Assembly (NCBI GenBank): GCA_017483465.1
Contig: JAFUWN010000073.1
Coordinates: forward strand, 1 to 32,149
Direction of reading: 5' to 3'
From: Oscillospiraceae bacterium
GTDB taxonomy: Bacteria > Bacillota > Clostridia > Oscillospirales > Ruminococcaceae
DNA length: 32,149 nt
The notes below the pieces were generated by a model, which was not told the DNA's origin, made no database searches, and saw only the letters and a list, made by a program, of their open reading frames with translations. The stretch's first letter is position 1. Every line of letters starts with the position of its first letter. This document shows positions 6,497 to 15,452 of this stretch, in pieces. The translations under genes were made by a program, and so were the position numbers.

Positions 6497-9400
6497 ATGA
6501 TGTACAAGAAAGTCAATCCCGATATGAATTTCGTTCAGAGGGAAAAATCTATTAAAGAATTCTGGATGGAACAGAATGTCTTCAAAAAAAGTATGGATTC
6601 CCGTCCGGCTGAAAATTCCTATGTTTTTTATGACGGCCCTCCGACTGCCAACGGCAAGCCGCATATCGGCCATGTGCTGACCCGTGCAATTAAAGATATG
6701 ATTCCCAGATACCGCACTATGAAAGGAGCTTTCGTTCCCAGAAAAGCCGGCTGGGATACACACGGACTTCCGGTAGAACTCGAAGTTGAAAAAATGCTCG
6801 GCCTTGACGGTAAAGAACAAATCGAATCTTACGGACTCGAACCGTTTATCAACAAGTGCAAGGAATCTGTCTGGAAATATAAGGGCATGTGGGAAGATTT
6901 CTCCGAAACCGTCGGCTTCTGGGCTGATATGGAAAATCCCTATGTAACTTATCATAATAACTTTATCGAATCTGAATGGTGGGCTTTGAAAGAAATCTAT
7001 AACAAAGGCCTGTTATACAAAGGCTTTAAGATTGTGCCTTACTGTCCGCACTGCGGAACACCGCTTTCTTCTCATGAGGTTGCTCAGGGATATAAGCTTG
7101 TGAAAGAACGTTCTGCAATTGTAAGATTCAAGATTAAAGAGAAAGAAAATGAATACTTCCTCGCATGGACAACAACGCCCTGGACTCTGCCTTCCAATGT
7201 CGCATTGTGTGTACATCCGGATGCTGTCTATGATAAAGTCAAGGCCGCTGACGGAAGAATCTATATCATGGCAGATGCCCTGTTAGATACTGTCCTCGGA
7301 GATCTGGGCACACCGGCTTATGAAGTTCTTGAAACTTATACCGGTAAAGATCTGGAACATATGGAATATGAACCGCTGTTCGCCTGTGCCGGAGAAGCCG
7401 CTCAGAAACAGAATAAAAAAGGCTTTTTTGTGACTTGTGATACTTATGTTACTATGTCCGATGGTACCGGTATTGTTCATATCGCTCCGGCATTCGGTGA
7501 AGATGACTCCCGTGTCGGAAAAAATTACGATCTGCCGTTTGTCCAGTTCGTTGACGGAAAAGGTTTATTAACACAGGAAACCCCTTATGCAGGCATTTTT
7601 GTCAAAGATGCTGACCCGAAAGTTCTGGCTGATCTCGATAAAGAAGGCAAACTCTTTGCCGCTCCGAAGTTCGAGCATGAATATCCGCATTGCTGGAGAT
7701 GTAATTCTCCGCTGATTTACTACGCAAGAGAAACCTGGTTTATCCAGATGACTGCCGTGCGTGATAATCTGATCAAAAATAATAATAAAGTTACCTGGTT
7801 CCCTGAAAACGTCGGAACAGGCCGTTTCGGTGACTGGCTCAAGAACGTACAGGACTGGGGTATCTCCAGAAACCGTTACTGGGGTACGCCTCTTAATATC
7901 TGGGAATGTGAATGCGGCTGCCGTCATTGTATCGGCTCGATCGAAGAATTGAAATCCATGTCTGATAACTGTCCGGATGATATCGAACTCCACAGACCCT
8001 ATATTGATGCCGTGACGATCAAATGCCCTGAATGCAGCAAGGAAATGCACCGTGTTCCGGAAGTGATTGACTGCTGGTTCGATTCCGGCTCTATGCCGTT
8101 TGCACAGCATCACTATCCGTTTGAGAATAAAGATCTCTTTGAAGCACAGTTCCCGGCTGATTTTATCTCCGAAGCTGTCGATCAGACAAGAGGCTGGTTC
8201 TATTCTTTGTTAGCGATTTCTACACTCTTATTCGACCGTGAACCGTTCAAGAATGTTATTGTACTCGGCCTGGTTCAGGATGAAAACGGTCAGAAAATGT
8301 CCAAATCAAAGGGCAATGCCGTTGACCCGTTCGAGGCTCTGGAGAAATTCGGTGCGGATGCGATCAGATGGTATTTCTATACCAATTCTCAGCCGTGGCT
8401 GCCGAATAAATTTCATGATAAAGTCGTGATCGAAGGGCAGAGAAAATTCATGGGTACGCTCTGGAATACCTATGCTTTCTATGTGCTCTATGCAGAAATC
8501 AATCAGTTCGATCCGACAAAGCATGAACTGGATTATGATAATCTCTCTGTTATGGATAAATGGCTTCTCTCCAGAATGAATACCATGATCAAAGAAGCTG
8601 ACGAAAATCTGAATGGCTATCATATTCCGGAAGCTGCTAAGGCAATGCAGACTTTCGTAGATGAGCTTTCTAACTGGTATGTCAGAAGAAGCCGTGAACG
8701 CTTCTGGAGTACCGAAGATACTCCCGACAGAACCAATGCTTATATGACATTATATCTGGCTCTGACTTCTCTGTGCAAGTGTGCCGCTCCGATGGTGCCG
8801 TTTATTACAGAAGAAATTTATCAGAATATCGTCCGCAGCGTAGATACCTCCGCTCCGGAGAGCATTCATCTGTGTGATTATCCGACTGCTGACGAGTCAA
8901 TGATCAATCCGGAGCTTGAATCCGAAATGGCTGAGGCAATGGATATTGTCGTACTCGGCAGAGCCGCAAGAAATGCCGCTAACAGAAAGAACCGTCAGCC
9001 TCTGAGTATCATGTATGTGAAATCTGAAAAAGTTCTGGATGATCAGTTCGTTGCAATCGTCAAGGAAGAACTGAACCTCAAGGCGGTTGCATTTACAAAT
9101 GATATGTCTGATTTCATGTCCTATCAGTTCAAGCCGCAGCTGAAAACATTAGGCCCTAAGTACGGCAAGAGCCTCGGAGAAATCAGAAATGCTCTGACTG
9201 CTCTCGACGGCAATGCCGCTATGGAGGAACTAAAGTCTGCAGGTGTTCTGAAACTTCAGATTTCTACAGGCGAAATCACCCTCATGGAAGAAGATCTTCT
9301 GATTGAAACACAGCAGAAAGAAAACTTCTATACAATTTCTGATAATCTGGTCACTGTTGCAATTGATATTACTCTGACTCCGGAACTCGAAGAAGAAGGC

Positions 9401-9640
9401 ATGGTTCGTGAAGTGATCAGCAAGATTCAGAATATGCGTAAAGATTCCGGCTTTGAAGTCATGGACAGAATCAATGTGACAATTTCCGGTGATGCCGATG
9501 TCACAGCACTCGTGATTAAGAATGCCGATGAAATCAAGAGCGAAGTCCTTGCGGATTCTATTGCACAGGCCGATACTGTTTCCGGTAAGGAATGGAATAT
9601 CAACGGCAAGCAGATCGCAATTCAGGTAGAGAAAGTATAA
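6497..9640 (+). CDS. ileS: Isoleucyl-tRNA synthetase
   Basis: The protein (1047 aa) is a class I synthetase that charges tRNA-Ile in the cytosol. HIGH is at residues 56-59 (GKPHIGHV) and KMSKS near 600. The connective editing domain lies between them (WTTTPWTLPSN), and the anticodon-binding region follows (LSNWYVRRSRERFW). The sequence reads like the longer, eukaryote-like IleRS found in clostridia, a type associated in the literature with low mupirocin sensitivity. The start is the ATG at 6497 after AGGAGG; an upstream in-frame extension to 6416 overlaps the T-box terminator and is not real. The gene is alone behind its T-box and ends at a strong hairpin. Confidence 0.97.
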   Translation: MMYKKVNPDMNFVQREKSIKEFWMEQNVFKKSMDSRPAENSYVFYDGPPTANGKPHIGHVLTRAIKDMIPRYRTMKGAFVPRKAGWDTHGLPVELEVEKMLGLDGKEQIESYGLEPFINKCKESVWKYKGMWEDFSETVGFWADMENPYVTYHNNFIESEWWALKEIYNKGLLYKGFKIVPYCPHCGTPLSSHEVAQGYKLVKERSAIVRFKIKEKENEYFLAWTTTPWTLPSNVALCVHPDAVYDKVKAADGRIYIMADALLDTVLGDLGTPAYEVLETYTGKDLEHMEYEPLFACAGEAAQKQNKKGFFVTCDTYVTMSDGTGIVHIAPAFGEDDSRVGKNYDLPFVQFVDGKGLLTQETPYAGIFVKDADPKVLADLDKEGKLFAAPKFEHEYPHCWRCNSPLIYYARETWFIQMTAVRDNLIKNNNKVTWFPENVGTGRFGDWLKNVQDWGISRNRYWGTPLNIWECECGCRHCIGSIEELKSMSDNCPDDIELHRPYIDAVTIKCPECSKEMHRVPEVIDCWFDSGSMPFAQHHYPFENKDLFEAQFPADFISEAVDQTRGWFYSLLAISTLLFDREPFKNVIVLGLVQDENGQKMSKSKGNAVDPFEALEKFGADAIRWYFYTNSQPWLPNKFHDKVVIEGQRKFMGTLWNTYAFYVLYAEINQFDPTKHELDYDNLSVMDKWLLSRMNTMIKEADENLNGYHIPEAAKAMQTFVDELSNWYVRRSRERFWSTEDTPDRTNAYMTLYLALTSLCKCAAPMVPFITEEIYQNIVRSVDTSAPESIHLCDYPTADESMINPELESEMAEAMDIVVLGRAARNAANRKNRQPLSIMYVKSEKVLDDQFVAIVKEELNLKAVAFTNDMSDFMSYQFKPQLKTLGPKYGKSLGEIRNALTALDGNAAMEELKSAGVLKLQISTGEITLMEEDLLIETQQKENFYTISDNLVTVAIDITLTPELEEEGMVREVISKIQNMRKDSGFEVMDRINVTISGDADVTALVIKNADEIKSEVLADSIAQADTVSGKEWNINGKQIAIQVEKV

Positions 9641-9650
9641 CAGAAATAAA

Positions 9651-9687
9651 AAACAGGTATGTTCTTTCGGAGCATACCTGTTTTCTG
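9651..9687 (+). terminator. Intrinsic terminator after ileS
   Basis: An 11-bp stem AAACAGGTATG / CATACCTGTTT (9651-9661 with 9673-9683) with a TTTTC tail starts eleven bases after the ileS stop. Confidence 0.88.
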
Positions 9688-9700
9688 TAGATTGACAAAA

Positions 9701-9738
9701 ATAATAAAAAATAAAAAGAGCAGAAAACTGCTCTTTTT
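9701..9738 (-). terminator. Intrinsic terminator of tRNA-Lys
   Basis: On the minus strand AAAAAGAGCAG and CTGCTCTTTTT form an 11-bp stem (9738-9728 with 9723-9713) with a 4-nt loop and a T-rich tail, six bases after the tRNA 3' end. Confidence 0.85.
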
Positions 9739-9743
9739 ATCAG

Positions 9744-9816
9744 TGAGACACGAGGGATTCGAACCCTCGACACCCGCCTTAAAAGGGCGGTGCTCTACCG
9801 GCTGAGCTAGTGTCTC
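9744..9816 (-). tRNA. tRNA-Lys (TTT)
   Basis: Cloverleaf on the minus strand: acceptor GAGACAC (9816-9810) with GTGTCTC (9751-9745), discriminator A, anticodon stem CCGCC/GGCGG, loop CTTTTAA with anticodon TTT (9783-9781), and T-arm GTTCGAATC. The CCA end is not encoded. It is a single-gene unit with its own promoter and terminator. Confidence 0.95.
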
Positions 9817-9853
9817 ATTTTTTATTTTTGCTGTGTGCCTCACAACATGTATT

Positions 9854-9882
9854 ATTATATCACACTTTCAAGCATTTGTCAA
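9854..9882 (-). promoter_or_regulatory. Promoter of tRNA-Lys
   Basis: On the minus strand TTGACA (complement of 9877-9882), 17-nt spacer, TATAAT (complement of 9854-9859), extended by TGA. It is a consensus promoter, as expected for a tRNA gene. Confidence 0.9.
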
Positions 9883-9951
9883 GTGTTTTTTCAAAAAAAT
9901 TTTAAAAAAATTTTTTCACATAATTTTCAGATTCAGAAAGCCCCGTTTCTG

Positions 9952-9980
9952 TTGATTTTTTCCGGATTCTGTGATATAAT
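9952..9980 (+). promoter_or_regulatory. Promoter of the membrane/lipid gene cassette
   Basis: TTGATT (9952-9957), 17-nt spacer, TATAAT (9975-9980) with TGA upstream of the -10; the first start codon is 23 nt downstream. The region between this and the tRNA promoter is very A/T-rich (9883-9930), with no other feature I can support. Confidence 0.82.
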
Positions 9981-10002
9981 ACTATCAAAAGAAGGGGTGC
10001 GT

Positions 10003-10698
10003 ATGACTCGGAAAAAGATGAAAAAAATATTAAAATGCAGTCTTGTATTATTTTTTATAGTCCTGATTTTATTTCTCTCTGTCCGGTATTTTGTTCCGCT
10101 TTGTAAAATGCTCGGTACGGAGCAGGGGAGAGAACAGCTCGCTCTGTTTATCGAACAGGCCGGAATCTTTGCACCGCTGGTATTTGTCCTGATGATGGCC
10201 TTACAGATCGTGATTGCTTTCATCCCCGGAGGCCCTCTTGAAATTACAGGAGGTTTTCTGTTCGGAGGGCTGCTCGGTACGGTTCTGACTGCAGCAGGTG
10301 CTTTCTTGGGAACACTGCTGGTTTATACTCTGGTCAGAAAATTCGGCAGACCGCTCGTCAGTCTTTTCGTATCAGAAGAAAAATTCAGTCAGTTTTCCGT
10401 TCTGCAAAATGAAGACAAACTGGAATTCTGGGTGTTTGTTCTTTTTCTGATTCCGGGCATTCCCAAAGATCTGCTGACGTATATTGTACCATTGACGAAA
10501 ATTCAATGCAGACAGTTTTTAGTATTATCTACAATTGCAAGATTCCCGGCTCTGATGGCCTCGGTTCTGGTAGGCGACAGCCTGTATGACGGCCGCTATG
10601 GCATGTGTATTGCCATCGCCTGTATCAGTGCTGTGCTGGCATTTGCCGGATTTGAGCTTAAAAAACATATTATGAAGGAGAAGCATGATTCAAAATGA
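10003..10698 (+). CDS. TVP38/TMEM64 (VTT-domain, DedA-like) membrane protein
   Basis: The protein (231 aa) is a multi-pass inner-membrane protein of the SNARE-associated/VTT family. Membrane segments begin at about residues 10-30. The family signature follows near 72-90 (FIPGGPLEITGGFLFGG), then FLGTLLVYTLVRKFGRP and the PGIPKDLLTY loop typical of the family. Relatives are linked to lipid scrambling or transport, but the substrate here is unknown. The ATG at 10003 follows GAAGGGG; longer upstream extensions cross the promoter and are rejected. The stop overlaps the start of the lipid kinase gene (ATGA), so the two are translationally coupled. Confidence 0.88.
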   Translation: MTRKKMKKILKCSLVLFFIVLILFLSVRYFVPLCKMLGTEQGREQLALFIEQAGIFAPLVFVLMMALQIVIAFIPGGPLEITGGFLFGGLLGTVLTAAGAFLGTLLVYTLVRKFGRPLVSLFVSEEKFSQFSVLQNEDKLEFWVFVLFLIPGIPKDLLTYIVPLTKIQCRQFLVLSTIARFPALMASVLVGDSLYDGRYGMCIAIACISAVLAFAGFELKKHIMKEKHDSK

Positions 10699-11654
10699 AA
10701 AAAATTTATTATATCTGCAATCTACAGGCAGGCAAGGCGGAACTCAGTCAGCATTTAGGACAGATTATCGACATGATGACAAAAAACGGCTGTGAAGTCA
10801 CTGTCCATCCGACACAGGCCGTTCAGGATGCAACAGAAGCCGCTGTACAGGCGGCGGATTCCGGTCTGTATGATTATGTTTTCTGTTCCGGCGGTGACGG
10901 AACACTGCATGAAGTCATGGACGGATTGTTAAAATCAGAACATGCTGTTCCGGTCGGCTATATTCCGTGCGGATCGGTGAACGATTTCGCTAAGAGTATG
11001 GATATTCCGAAAGATATGCTCGAAGCCTGTGAAGCCGTTCTGGACGGTCTGCCCCGCAAGATTGATATCGGCACGGTCAACGGAAGAGGTTTCAGCTATA
11101 TTGCAGCGTTCGGAGCATTTACCGATATTGCCTACGGAACACCTCAGAATATCAAGAATGTCTTAGGCCCTGCGGCATATATGCTCAATGCAATGACGAG
11201 TCTGACCAGTATCCGGCCGTATCCGATGAGAATCACCTGTGACGGCCATGTGATCGAAGATGAATTTATTTACGGTATGATTACCAATTCCGCTTCTGTG
11301 GGGAGCGTTCTGGATATTAATGATTTCTGTTTTGATGACGGCGATTTTGAAGTGACTCTGATCAAAAAACTTGCAAAGCCGGGCGATTTGGGCAGAGTAC
11401 TGAAATTTCTGAAAGATATTCATGAATTTCCTGAAAATGAAACTGTCTACTGTCTGCGGGCTTCGGAAGTCAAAGTGGAGCTGCTGGAAGAAACTGATGT
11501 TCCGTGGACGATTGACGGCGAATATCTGCCGAATGCTTCGGAATTTCATATTGTCAATCACAAGCAGGCAGTTTCGTTCTTAGTACCGAGAACCTGTCCG
11601 ACACATCGGTTTCAGGAAACGTTCTTATTATGGAAAATAGAGAAAAAAGCATGA
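10695..11654 (+). CDS. Diacylglycerol kinase-type lipid kinase
   Basis: The protein (319 aa) is a DagK/YegS-like kinase that would phosphorylate a lipid such as diacylglycerol with ATP at the membrane face. GGDGT at residues 66-70 is the nucleotide-binding signature, followed by the second glycine-rich site PCGSVNDFAKS. The C-terminal half carries the usual beta-sandwich, with DIGTVNGRGF and DDGDFEVTLI. The length is normal for the family. The start overlaps the previous stop by 4 nt, and GAAGGAG lies upstream. Position between a VTT protein and a membrane hydrolase fits phospholipid recycling, but this is inference. Confidence 0.92.
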   Translation: MKKIYYICNLQAGKAELSQHLGQIIDMMTKNGCEVTVHPTQAVQDATEAAVQAADSGLYDYVFCSGGDGTLHEVMDGLLKSEHAVPVGYIPCGSVNDFAKSMDIPKDMLEACEAVLDGLPRKIDIGTVNGRGFSYIAAFGAFTDIAYGTPQNIKNVLGPAAYMLNAMTSLTSIRPYPMRITCDGHVIEDEFIYGMITNSASVGSVLDINDFCFDDGDFEVTLIKKLAKPGDLGRVLKFLKDIHEFPENETVYCLRASEVKVELLEETDVPWTIDGEYLPNASEFHIVNHKQAVSFLVPRTCPTHRFQETFLLWKIEKKA

Positions 11655-11657
11655 TAT

Positions 11658-13043
11658 ATGAAGAAATTTATTAAATTTATTTCTGATATTCTGACTTCTC
11701 TGCCGCTGTTGCTTTTAGGAAATTTTCTGGTCTTCGGGCATTCGGAATCTAATAATAAAATAAAAATTATTATTTTATTGATTTTAATTATTTATTATCT
11801 GCTTGTATTGTTCTTTCCTGAAAGAAAACAGGCCGGAAGTCATAAACTCTCCGTGTTATCGCATGGAATCAGACTGCTCCGTCAGGGATGTATCTGCTCT
11901 GTATTGCAGATTCCTGTAACCGGTAATCAGATCAGTATGATTTTATCAGATAATATGATGATTTCCCCAGCACCAAACGGGCTGAATTATGCTCTTGTGA
12001 TCGGAAATTTAGTGTTATTTCTGCTAATGCTTGCCGGATTGTTTCTGGGAGGATTGTTCCGGACGGTGATCAGCTCGAAACAGGTTAAGCCGATCTGGTA
12101 TCTTTTTTTGCTCTTATTCTGGTGGACTCCTGTGATCAATCTGATTTTATTTCATCATATCGGCAAAATCGCAAGAAAAGAATTCTATTTTGAACTCACT
12201 AAATCTGAACTTGATCACGCCCGGCAGGAAAATGAAATCTGCAAGACAAAATATCCGGTACTGATGGTTCATGGAATTTTCTTCCGTGACTGGCAGTTAT
12301 TCAGCTACTGGGGCAGAATTCCGGCAGAACTCCGCCGGAACGGTGCAAGAATCTTTTACGGAAAACAGCAGTCTGCTCAGAGTATCGAGAAAAGTGCTCA
12401 GGAACTGCATCGGCAGATTCATATTGTCCTCGAACAGACCGGAGCAGAGAAAATTAATATCATTGCCCATTCCAAAGGCGGTCTTGACTCCCGGTATGCG
12501 ATTGCTAAATTAGGAGACTCGCCTTATATCGCAAGTCTGACGACAATCAATACCCCGCATCACGGCTGTGCATGGGTGGATGATCTTCTTGAGAAAATTC
12601 CGGCTTCTGTGCAGAACCGGCTTGATCGGAAATATAACAGAATTTTTGCAATGCTGGGCGATACGGCTCCGGCATTTCTGGAGGGTGTCTATGATCTGAC
12701 GGAAAAACATAGTATCGTATTTAATCAGGAATGTCCTGTACCGGAGTCGGTTTACTGTCAGTGCTATATGTCAGAAATGAAAAATGCCTTTTCCGCACCG
12801 TTTCCGCTGTGGATGAGTTACTTATATATGCATCATTTTGACGGCACAGCTAAGAATGACGGTCTTGTTACGACAGAATCCGCAAAGCTGGAAAATAAAG
12901 CATTCTGCCTTGTGAAGCCCTCCGGAAAAAGAGGAATCTCTCACGGCGATATGATTGATCTCAACCGTGAAAATATTGATCAGTTCGATGTCCGTGAATG
13001 CTATGTCGAGATTTTAAAAAATCTGAAACAGAAAGGATTTTAA
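11658..13043 (+). CDS. Membrane-anchored alpha/beta hydrolase (lipase-like)
   Basis: The protein (461 aa) has an N-terminal membrane part with about three hydrophobic segments: near 12-50, 110-135 and 145-165. A cytosolic or membrane-facing alpha/beta hydrolase follows. The strand YPVLMVHGIFFRDW contains the oxyanion region, and NIIAHSKGGLDSR holds the nucleophilic Ser near 272. TINTPHHG resembles lipase class sequences, and GISHGDMIDL near 430 offers the catalytic His. A KNDGLV stretch may supply the Asp. It is likely an esterase or triacylglycerol/phospholipid lipase. It begins 3 nt after the kinase stop, with no strong ribosome binding site, so coupling is likely. The substrate is unknown. 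Confidence 0.82.
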   Translation: MKKFIKFISDILTSLPLLLLGNFLVFGHSESNNKIKIIILLILIIYYLLVLFFPERKQAGSHKLSVLSHGIRLLRQGCICSVLQIPVTGNQISMILSDNMMISPAPNGLNYALVIGNLVLFLLMLAGLFLGGLFRTVISSKQVKPIWYLFLLLFWWTPVINLILFHHIGKIARKEFYFELTKSELDHARQENEICKTKYPVLMVHGIFFRDWQLFSYWGRIPAELRRNGARIFYGKQQSAQSIEKSAQELHRQIHIVLEQTGAEKINIIAHSKGGLDSRYAIAKLGDSPYIASLTTINTPHHGCAWVDDLLEKIPASVQNRLDRKYNRIFAMLGDTAPAFLEGVYDLTEKHSIVFNQECPVPESVYCQCYMSEMKNAFSAPFPLWMSYLYMHHFDGTAKNDGLVTTESAKLENKAFCLVKPSGKRGISHGDMIDLNRENIDQFDVRECYVEILKNLKQKGF

Positions 13044-13046
13044 ACT

Positions 13047-13328
13047 ATGAATCCAAAAACTCCGCATAAAAGACGGCTGGGTTATCTGAAAATGCCTCAG
13101 CCGGCGAATTCCAGAGAAGTGATTTATAAGATCGTAATTGATGAAATCCGGAATCAGGGCATTTTTGTCTATTTATACCTCAGCCCGGATGCAGTACGCA
13201 GTTCTTATGATGAGTATTATCCTGATCTGGATAACGCTCTTGAAAACTGGCAGGATGCTATTGACCAGCGAGGCTGGATTGCACTTCCTGAACCTCCTGC
13301 GGATGCACATGATCTGATATTTTTCTGA
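13047..13328 (+). CDS. Small conserved-looking protein of unknown function
   Basis: A 93-residue soluble protein with a basic N-terminus (KTPHKRRLGYL) and an acidic, aromatic C-terminal half (DEYYPDLDNALENWQDAI). I do not recognise it. It starts 3 nt after the hydrolase stop with AAAGGA upstream, so it is the last gene of the lipid cassette. It has no signal peptide or membrane segment. A terminator follows at once. Confidence 0.7.
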   Translation: MNPKTPHKRRLGYLKMPQPANSREVIYKIVIDEIRNQGIFVYLYLSPDAVRSSYDEYYPDLDNALENWQDAIDQRGWIALPEPPADAHDLIFF

Positions 13329-13338
13329 ATCATACAAA

Positions 13339-13366
13339 AGCCTCTTTCTAAAATCAGAAAGAGGCT
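13339..13366. terminator. Bidirectional intrinsic terminator
   Basis: An 11-bp stem AGCCTCTTTCT / AGAAAGAGGCT (13339-13349 with 13356-13366) lies between convergent genes. T-rich stretches follow on both strands (TTTTG on minus, TTATTTTTT on plus). Confidence 0.87.
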
Positions 13367-13373
13367 GTATTGC

Positions 13374-14138
13374 TTATTTTTTAAATTTCTCCGACATCCT
13401 GACCAGAGCAATGATTGTAATATTATCAGAACCCTTGTTCTGTAAAGCGAGTTCCATCAGAAGCTGTAATCTCCTGACCAGAGGTTTCGGCATAGCGAGA
13501 ATTTTTTCGATTTCCTGTCTGGTGACATAATCTGACAGACCGTCGGAGCATAATAATAAAATATCGTCGTATTCGATTTTTTCATGATGTTCCCGGATGT
13601 CAAAATCAGGCTGTTCCCGCAGATTCCCCAGTACAGGGAAGATAATATTACGGCTGACATGGGTCTGGCGTTCTTCTTCTGTGATAATGCCTTCTTCGTA
13701 GAGCACCTGCACATAAGACTGATCACGGGATAACTGTGACAGCTGCTTGTCACGATAGCGATATAAACGGGAATCACCGACATTCATACTGTGCAGCATA
13801 TCATGTTCGTCCACACCTAAAGCACAGAGGGTTGTCTGCATATTTCTTGTATCTTCCTGTTTGGCTCCGAGCCGGGCAAGAGCTTCATGAATGGAAGATA
13901 ATTTCCGTTCCATATCAATCCGGCTGGAGAAAGAAACATTTTTCAGCATATGCAGACATGCCGAAGAAGCAATTTCTCCGGAGAGTTCGCCGGAAACTCC
14001 GTCAGCGACTGCAATCAGAAACGGCTTGGAAAGCTCACATTCTGTCACGCCGTCCGTCAGGACGGTTTTATGAATCAGCAGAGCATCTTCATTATGCGGC
14101 CGAATGCCTTTGTTGGTAATCGCACAGCAGTAATACAT
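13374..14138 (-). CDS. PP2C-family serine/threonine protein phosphatase
   Basis: The protein (254 aa from the second ATG) is a cytosolic metal-dependent phosphatase of the Stp/PrpC type. Metal-binding motifs are present: NEDAL near residue 18, VADGVSGELSG near 45, LLCSDGLSDYV in the middle and GSDNITIIAL at the C-terminus. The second ATG (14138) fits the family start (MYYCCAITNKG); the upstream ATG at 14159 adds seven residues and lies only about 13 nt from the predicted transcription start. Neither has a strong ribosome binding site, so the start is uncertain. No PASTA-type kinase is adjacent, unlike the usual prkC-prpC pairing, so the substrate kinase lies elsewhere. Confidence 0.9.
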   Translation of the reverse strand: MYYCCAITNKGIRPHNEDALLIHKTVLTDGVTECELSKPFLIAVADGVSGELSGEIASSACLHMLKNVSFSSRIDMERKLSSIHEALARLGAKQEDTRNMQTTLCALGVDEHDMLHSMNVGDSRLYRYRDKQLSQLSRDQSYVQVLYEEGIITEEERQTHVSRNIIFPVLGNLREQPDFDIREHHEKIEYDDILLLCSDGLSDYVTRQEIEKILAMPKPLVRRLQLLMELALQNKGSDNITIIALVRMSEKFKK

Positions 14139-14178
14139 GATTTTTTCACACTCTCTCATGATCAGTATATCTGATTTT

Positions 14179-14207
14179 ATTATATAATATTTGTAAGAAA
14201 ATTACAA
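14179..14207 (-). promoter_or_regulatory. Promoter of the PP2C gene
   Basis: On the minus strand TTGTAA (complement of 14202-14207), 17-nt spacer, TATAAT (complement of 14179-14184). There is no extended -10 TG here. Confidence 0.6.
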
Positions 14208-14259
14208 TAACAGAATAAAATCAAATTTTTACAGGCAGATTACAAATTCCGGCAGGGGT

Positions 14260-15375
14260 TCAGATTTCATTGAAATTCCCTAAGAATTTGAAATATTCGA
14301 GATTTTCCGACAGCTCCTGTAAGAGTCCGCAGACAGCAGTATCATGAATATTTCCGCTGAAATCCAGATAGAACATGACATCAAAACTGCCGTTCCGGAT
14401 GGGTCTGCTTTCGAGTTTTAACAAATTCATATCACCGATCACGAATTTGCTTAATAAATGATACAGAGAACCTTCTTCATGCGGCAGTTTCAGCATGATG
14501 GAAATTCTGTCGGCATTGTCGGGCAGAAGCAGTTCTTTTGAGATACAGATAAATCTTGTATAATTCGGCACATAATCAGAGATATATTTTTGCAGAATTT
14601 CCAGTCCGTGCAGTTTGGCACAGTTTTCCGAGCAGATCGCTCCATAAGGCTGATCGGATTCCGCAACCATCTGGGCAGCAGTCGCAGTATTGCTGTACGG
14701 CATGGGGTGCATATCATGAACTGTGATGAATCTGGCACACTGTGTCAGTGCCTGCGGATGAGAATATACTTCTTTGACATCCCATAATTTTGTTCCTTTC
14801 CGGACGGCAAAACAGTTTGTAATTTCTACTGTCGTTGTCTTGCAGACATAGAAATTATATTTTGCCATGAGATCATAAGCCTGTACAACACTGCCGGCTG
14901 TGGAATTTTCTACCGGAATAATCCCGAACTGTACATCGCCGTTCTGAACGGCTTCAAAGACATCGGCAAATCCGGCGAGAAATTTCGGCTTGCAGTTCTT
15001 GCCGAAGATCTGTTTGGCAGCAGTTTCGGCATTGGCTCCGGCCGTACCCTGACAGGCGACACTTGCGGATTCTTCCAGATTCAGGCTCTTGTATTCGTAA
15101 GGATGTACATTCTTGTGCAGTTCCCTGTACTGGAGATATTTGCTGATATCCATAATATTCTGAAATAATACAGAAGCATAGCCCTCCAGCCCTTCCGGAG
15201 CATTGTCACGGATTCGCTGAATGACTTCTTTTTCCCGGTCTGTCTGAAAGATCTGCATTCCGTTTTCCTGCTTGTACAGAGCCACCTGACGGCAGAGTTC
15301 CATACGTTCGGAAAAATCTGACAGCATTCTTTTATCAATCTCATTGATATTTTTTCTGAGTTCTTCTAAATTCAT
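14260..15375 (-). CDS. pheA: Bifunctional chorismate mutase/prephenate dehydratase
   Basis: The protein (371 aa) performs two steps of phenylalanine synthesis: chorismate to prephenate, and prephenate to phenylpyruvate. Residues 1-88 form an AroQ-type chorismate mutase (LRKNINEIDKRML; REKEVIQRIRD). About 100-285 is the dehydratase, with PVENSTAG, YSHPQALTQC and the catalytic TRF in NYTRFI. The end is an ACT domain with KLESRP for Phe binding; the GALV motif reads GSLY, a variant also seen in other prephenate dehydratases. AGGAGG lies ahead of the ATG. It is divergent from ruvC and has its own promoter. Confidence 0.96.
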   Translation of the reverse strand: MNLEELRKNINEIDKRMLSDFSERMELCRQVALYKQENGMQIFQTDREKEVIQRIRDNAPEGLEGYASVLFQNIMDISKYLQYRELHKNVHPYEYKSLNLEESASVACQGTAGANAETAAKQIFGKNCKPKFLAGFADVFEAVQNGDVQFGIIPVENSTAGSVVQAYDLMAKYNFYVCKTTTVEITNCFAVRKGTKLWDVKEVYSHPQALTQCARFITVHDMHPMPYSNTATAAQMVAESDQPYGAICSENCAKLHGLEILQKYISDYVPNYTRFICISKELLLPDNADRISIMLKLPHEEGSLYHLLSKFVIGDMNLLKLESRPIRNGSFDVMFYLDFSGNIHDTAVCGLLQELSENLEYFKFLGNFNEI

Positions 15376-15423
15376 AAATCATCCTCCTGATATATTTCTG
15401 ACAGTAATTTTCTGTCTAATATT

Positions 15424-15452
15424 ATTATACAAAATTTTTTTGGAAAAATCAA
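15424..15452 (-). promoter_or_regulatory. Promoter of pheA
   Basis: On the minus strand TTGATT (complement of 15447-15452), 17-nt spacer, TATAAT (complement of 15424-15429). A small hairpin GACAG/CTGTC (15400-15416) lies in the leader. Confidence 0.82.

Noticed and set aside
9622-9843. Minus-strand 73-aa open frame
   Set aside because: It spans the tRNA-Lys gene and its terminator; it is not a protein gene.
9835-10002. N-terminal extension of the VTT-domain protein
   Set aside because: It crosses the promoter at 9952-9980, and a ribosome binding site precedes the ATG at 10003.
14260-14500. Altered Phe-binding motif in the PheA ACT domain (GSLY for GALV) as a feedback-resistant variant
   Set aside because: GSL-type variants occur in other prephenate dehydratases, and the ESRP motif is intact; ordinary variation.
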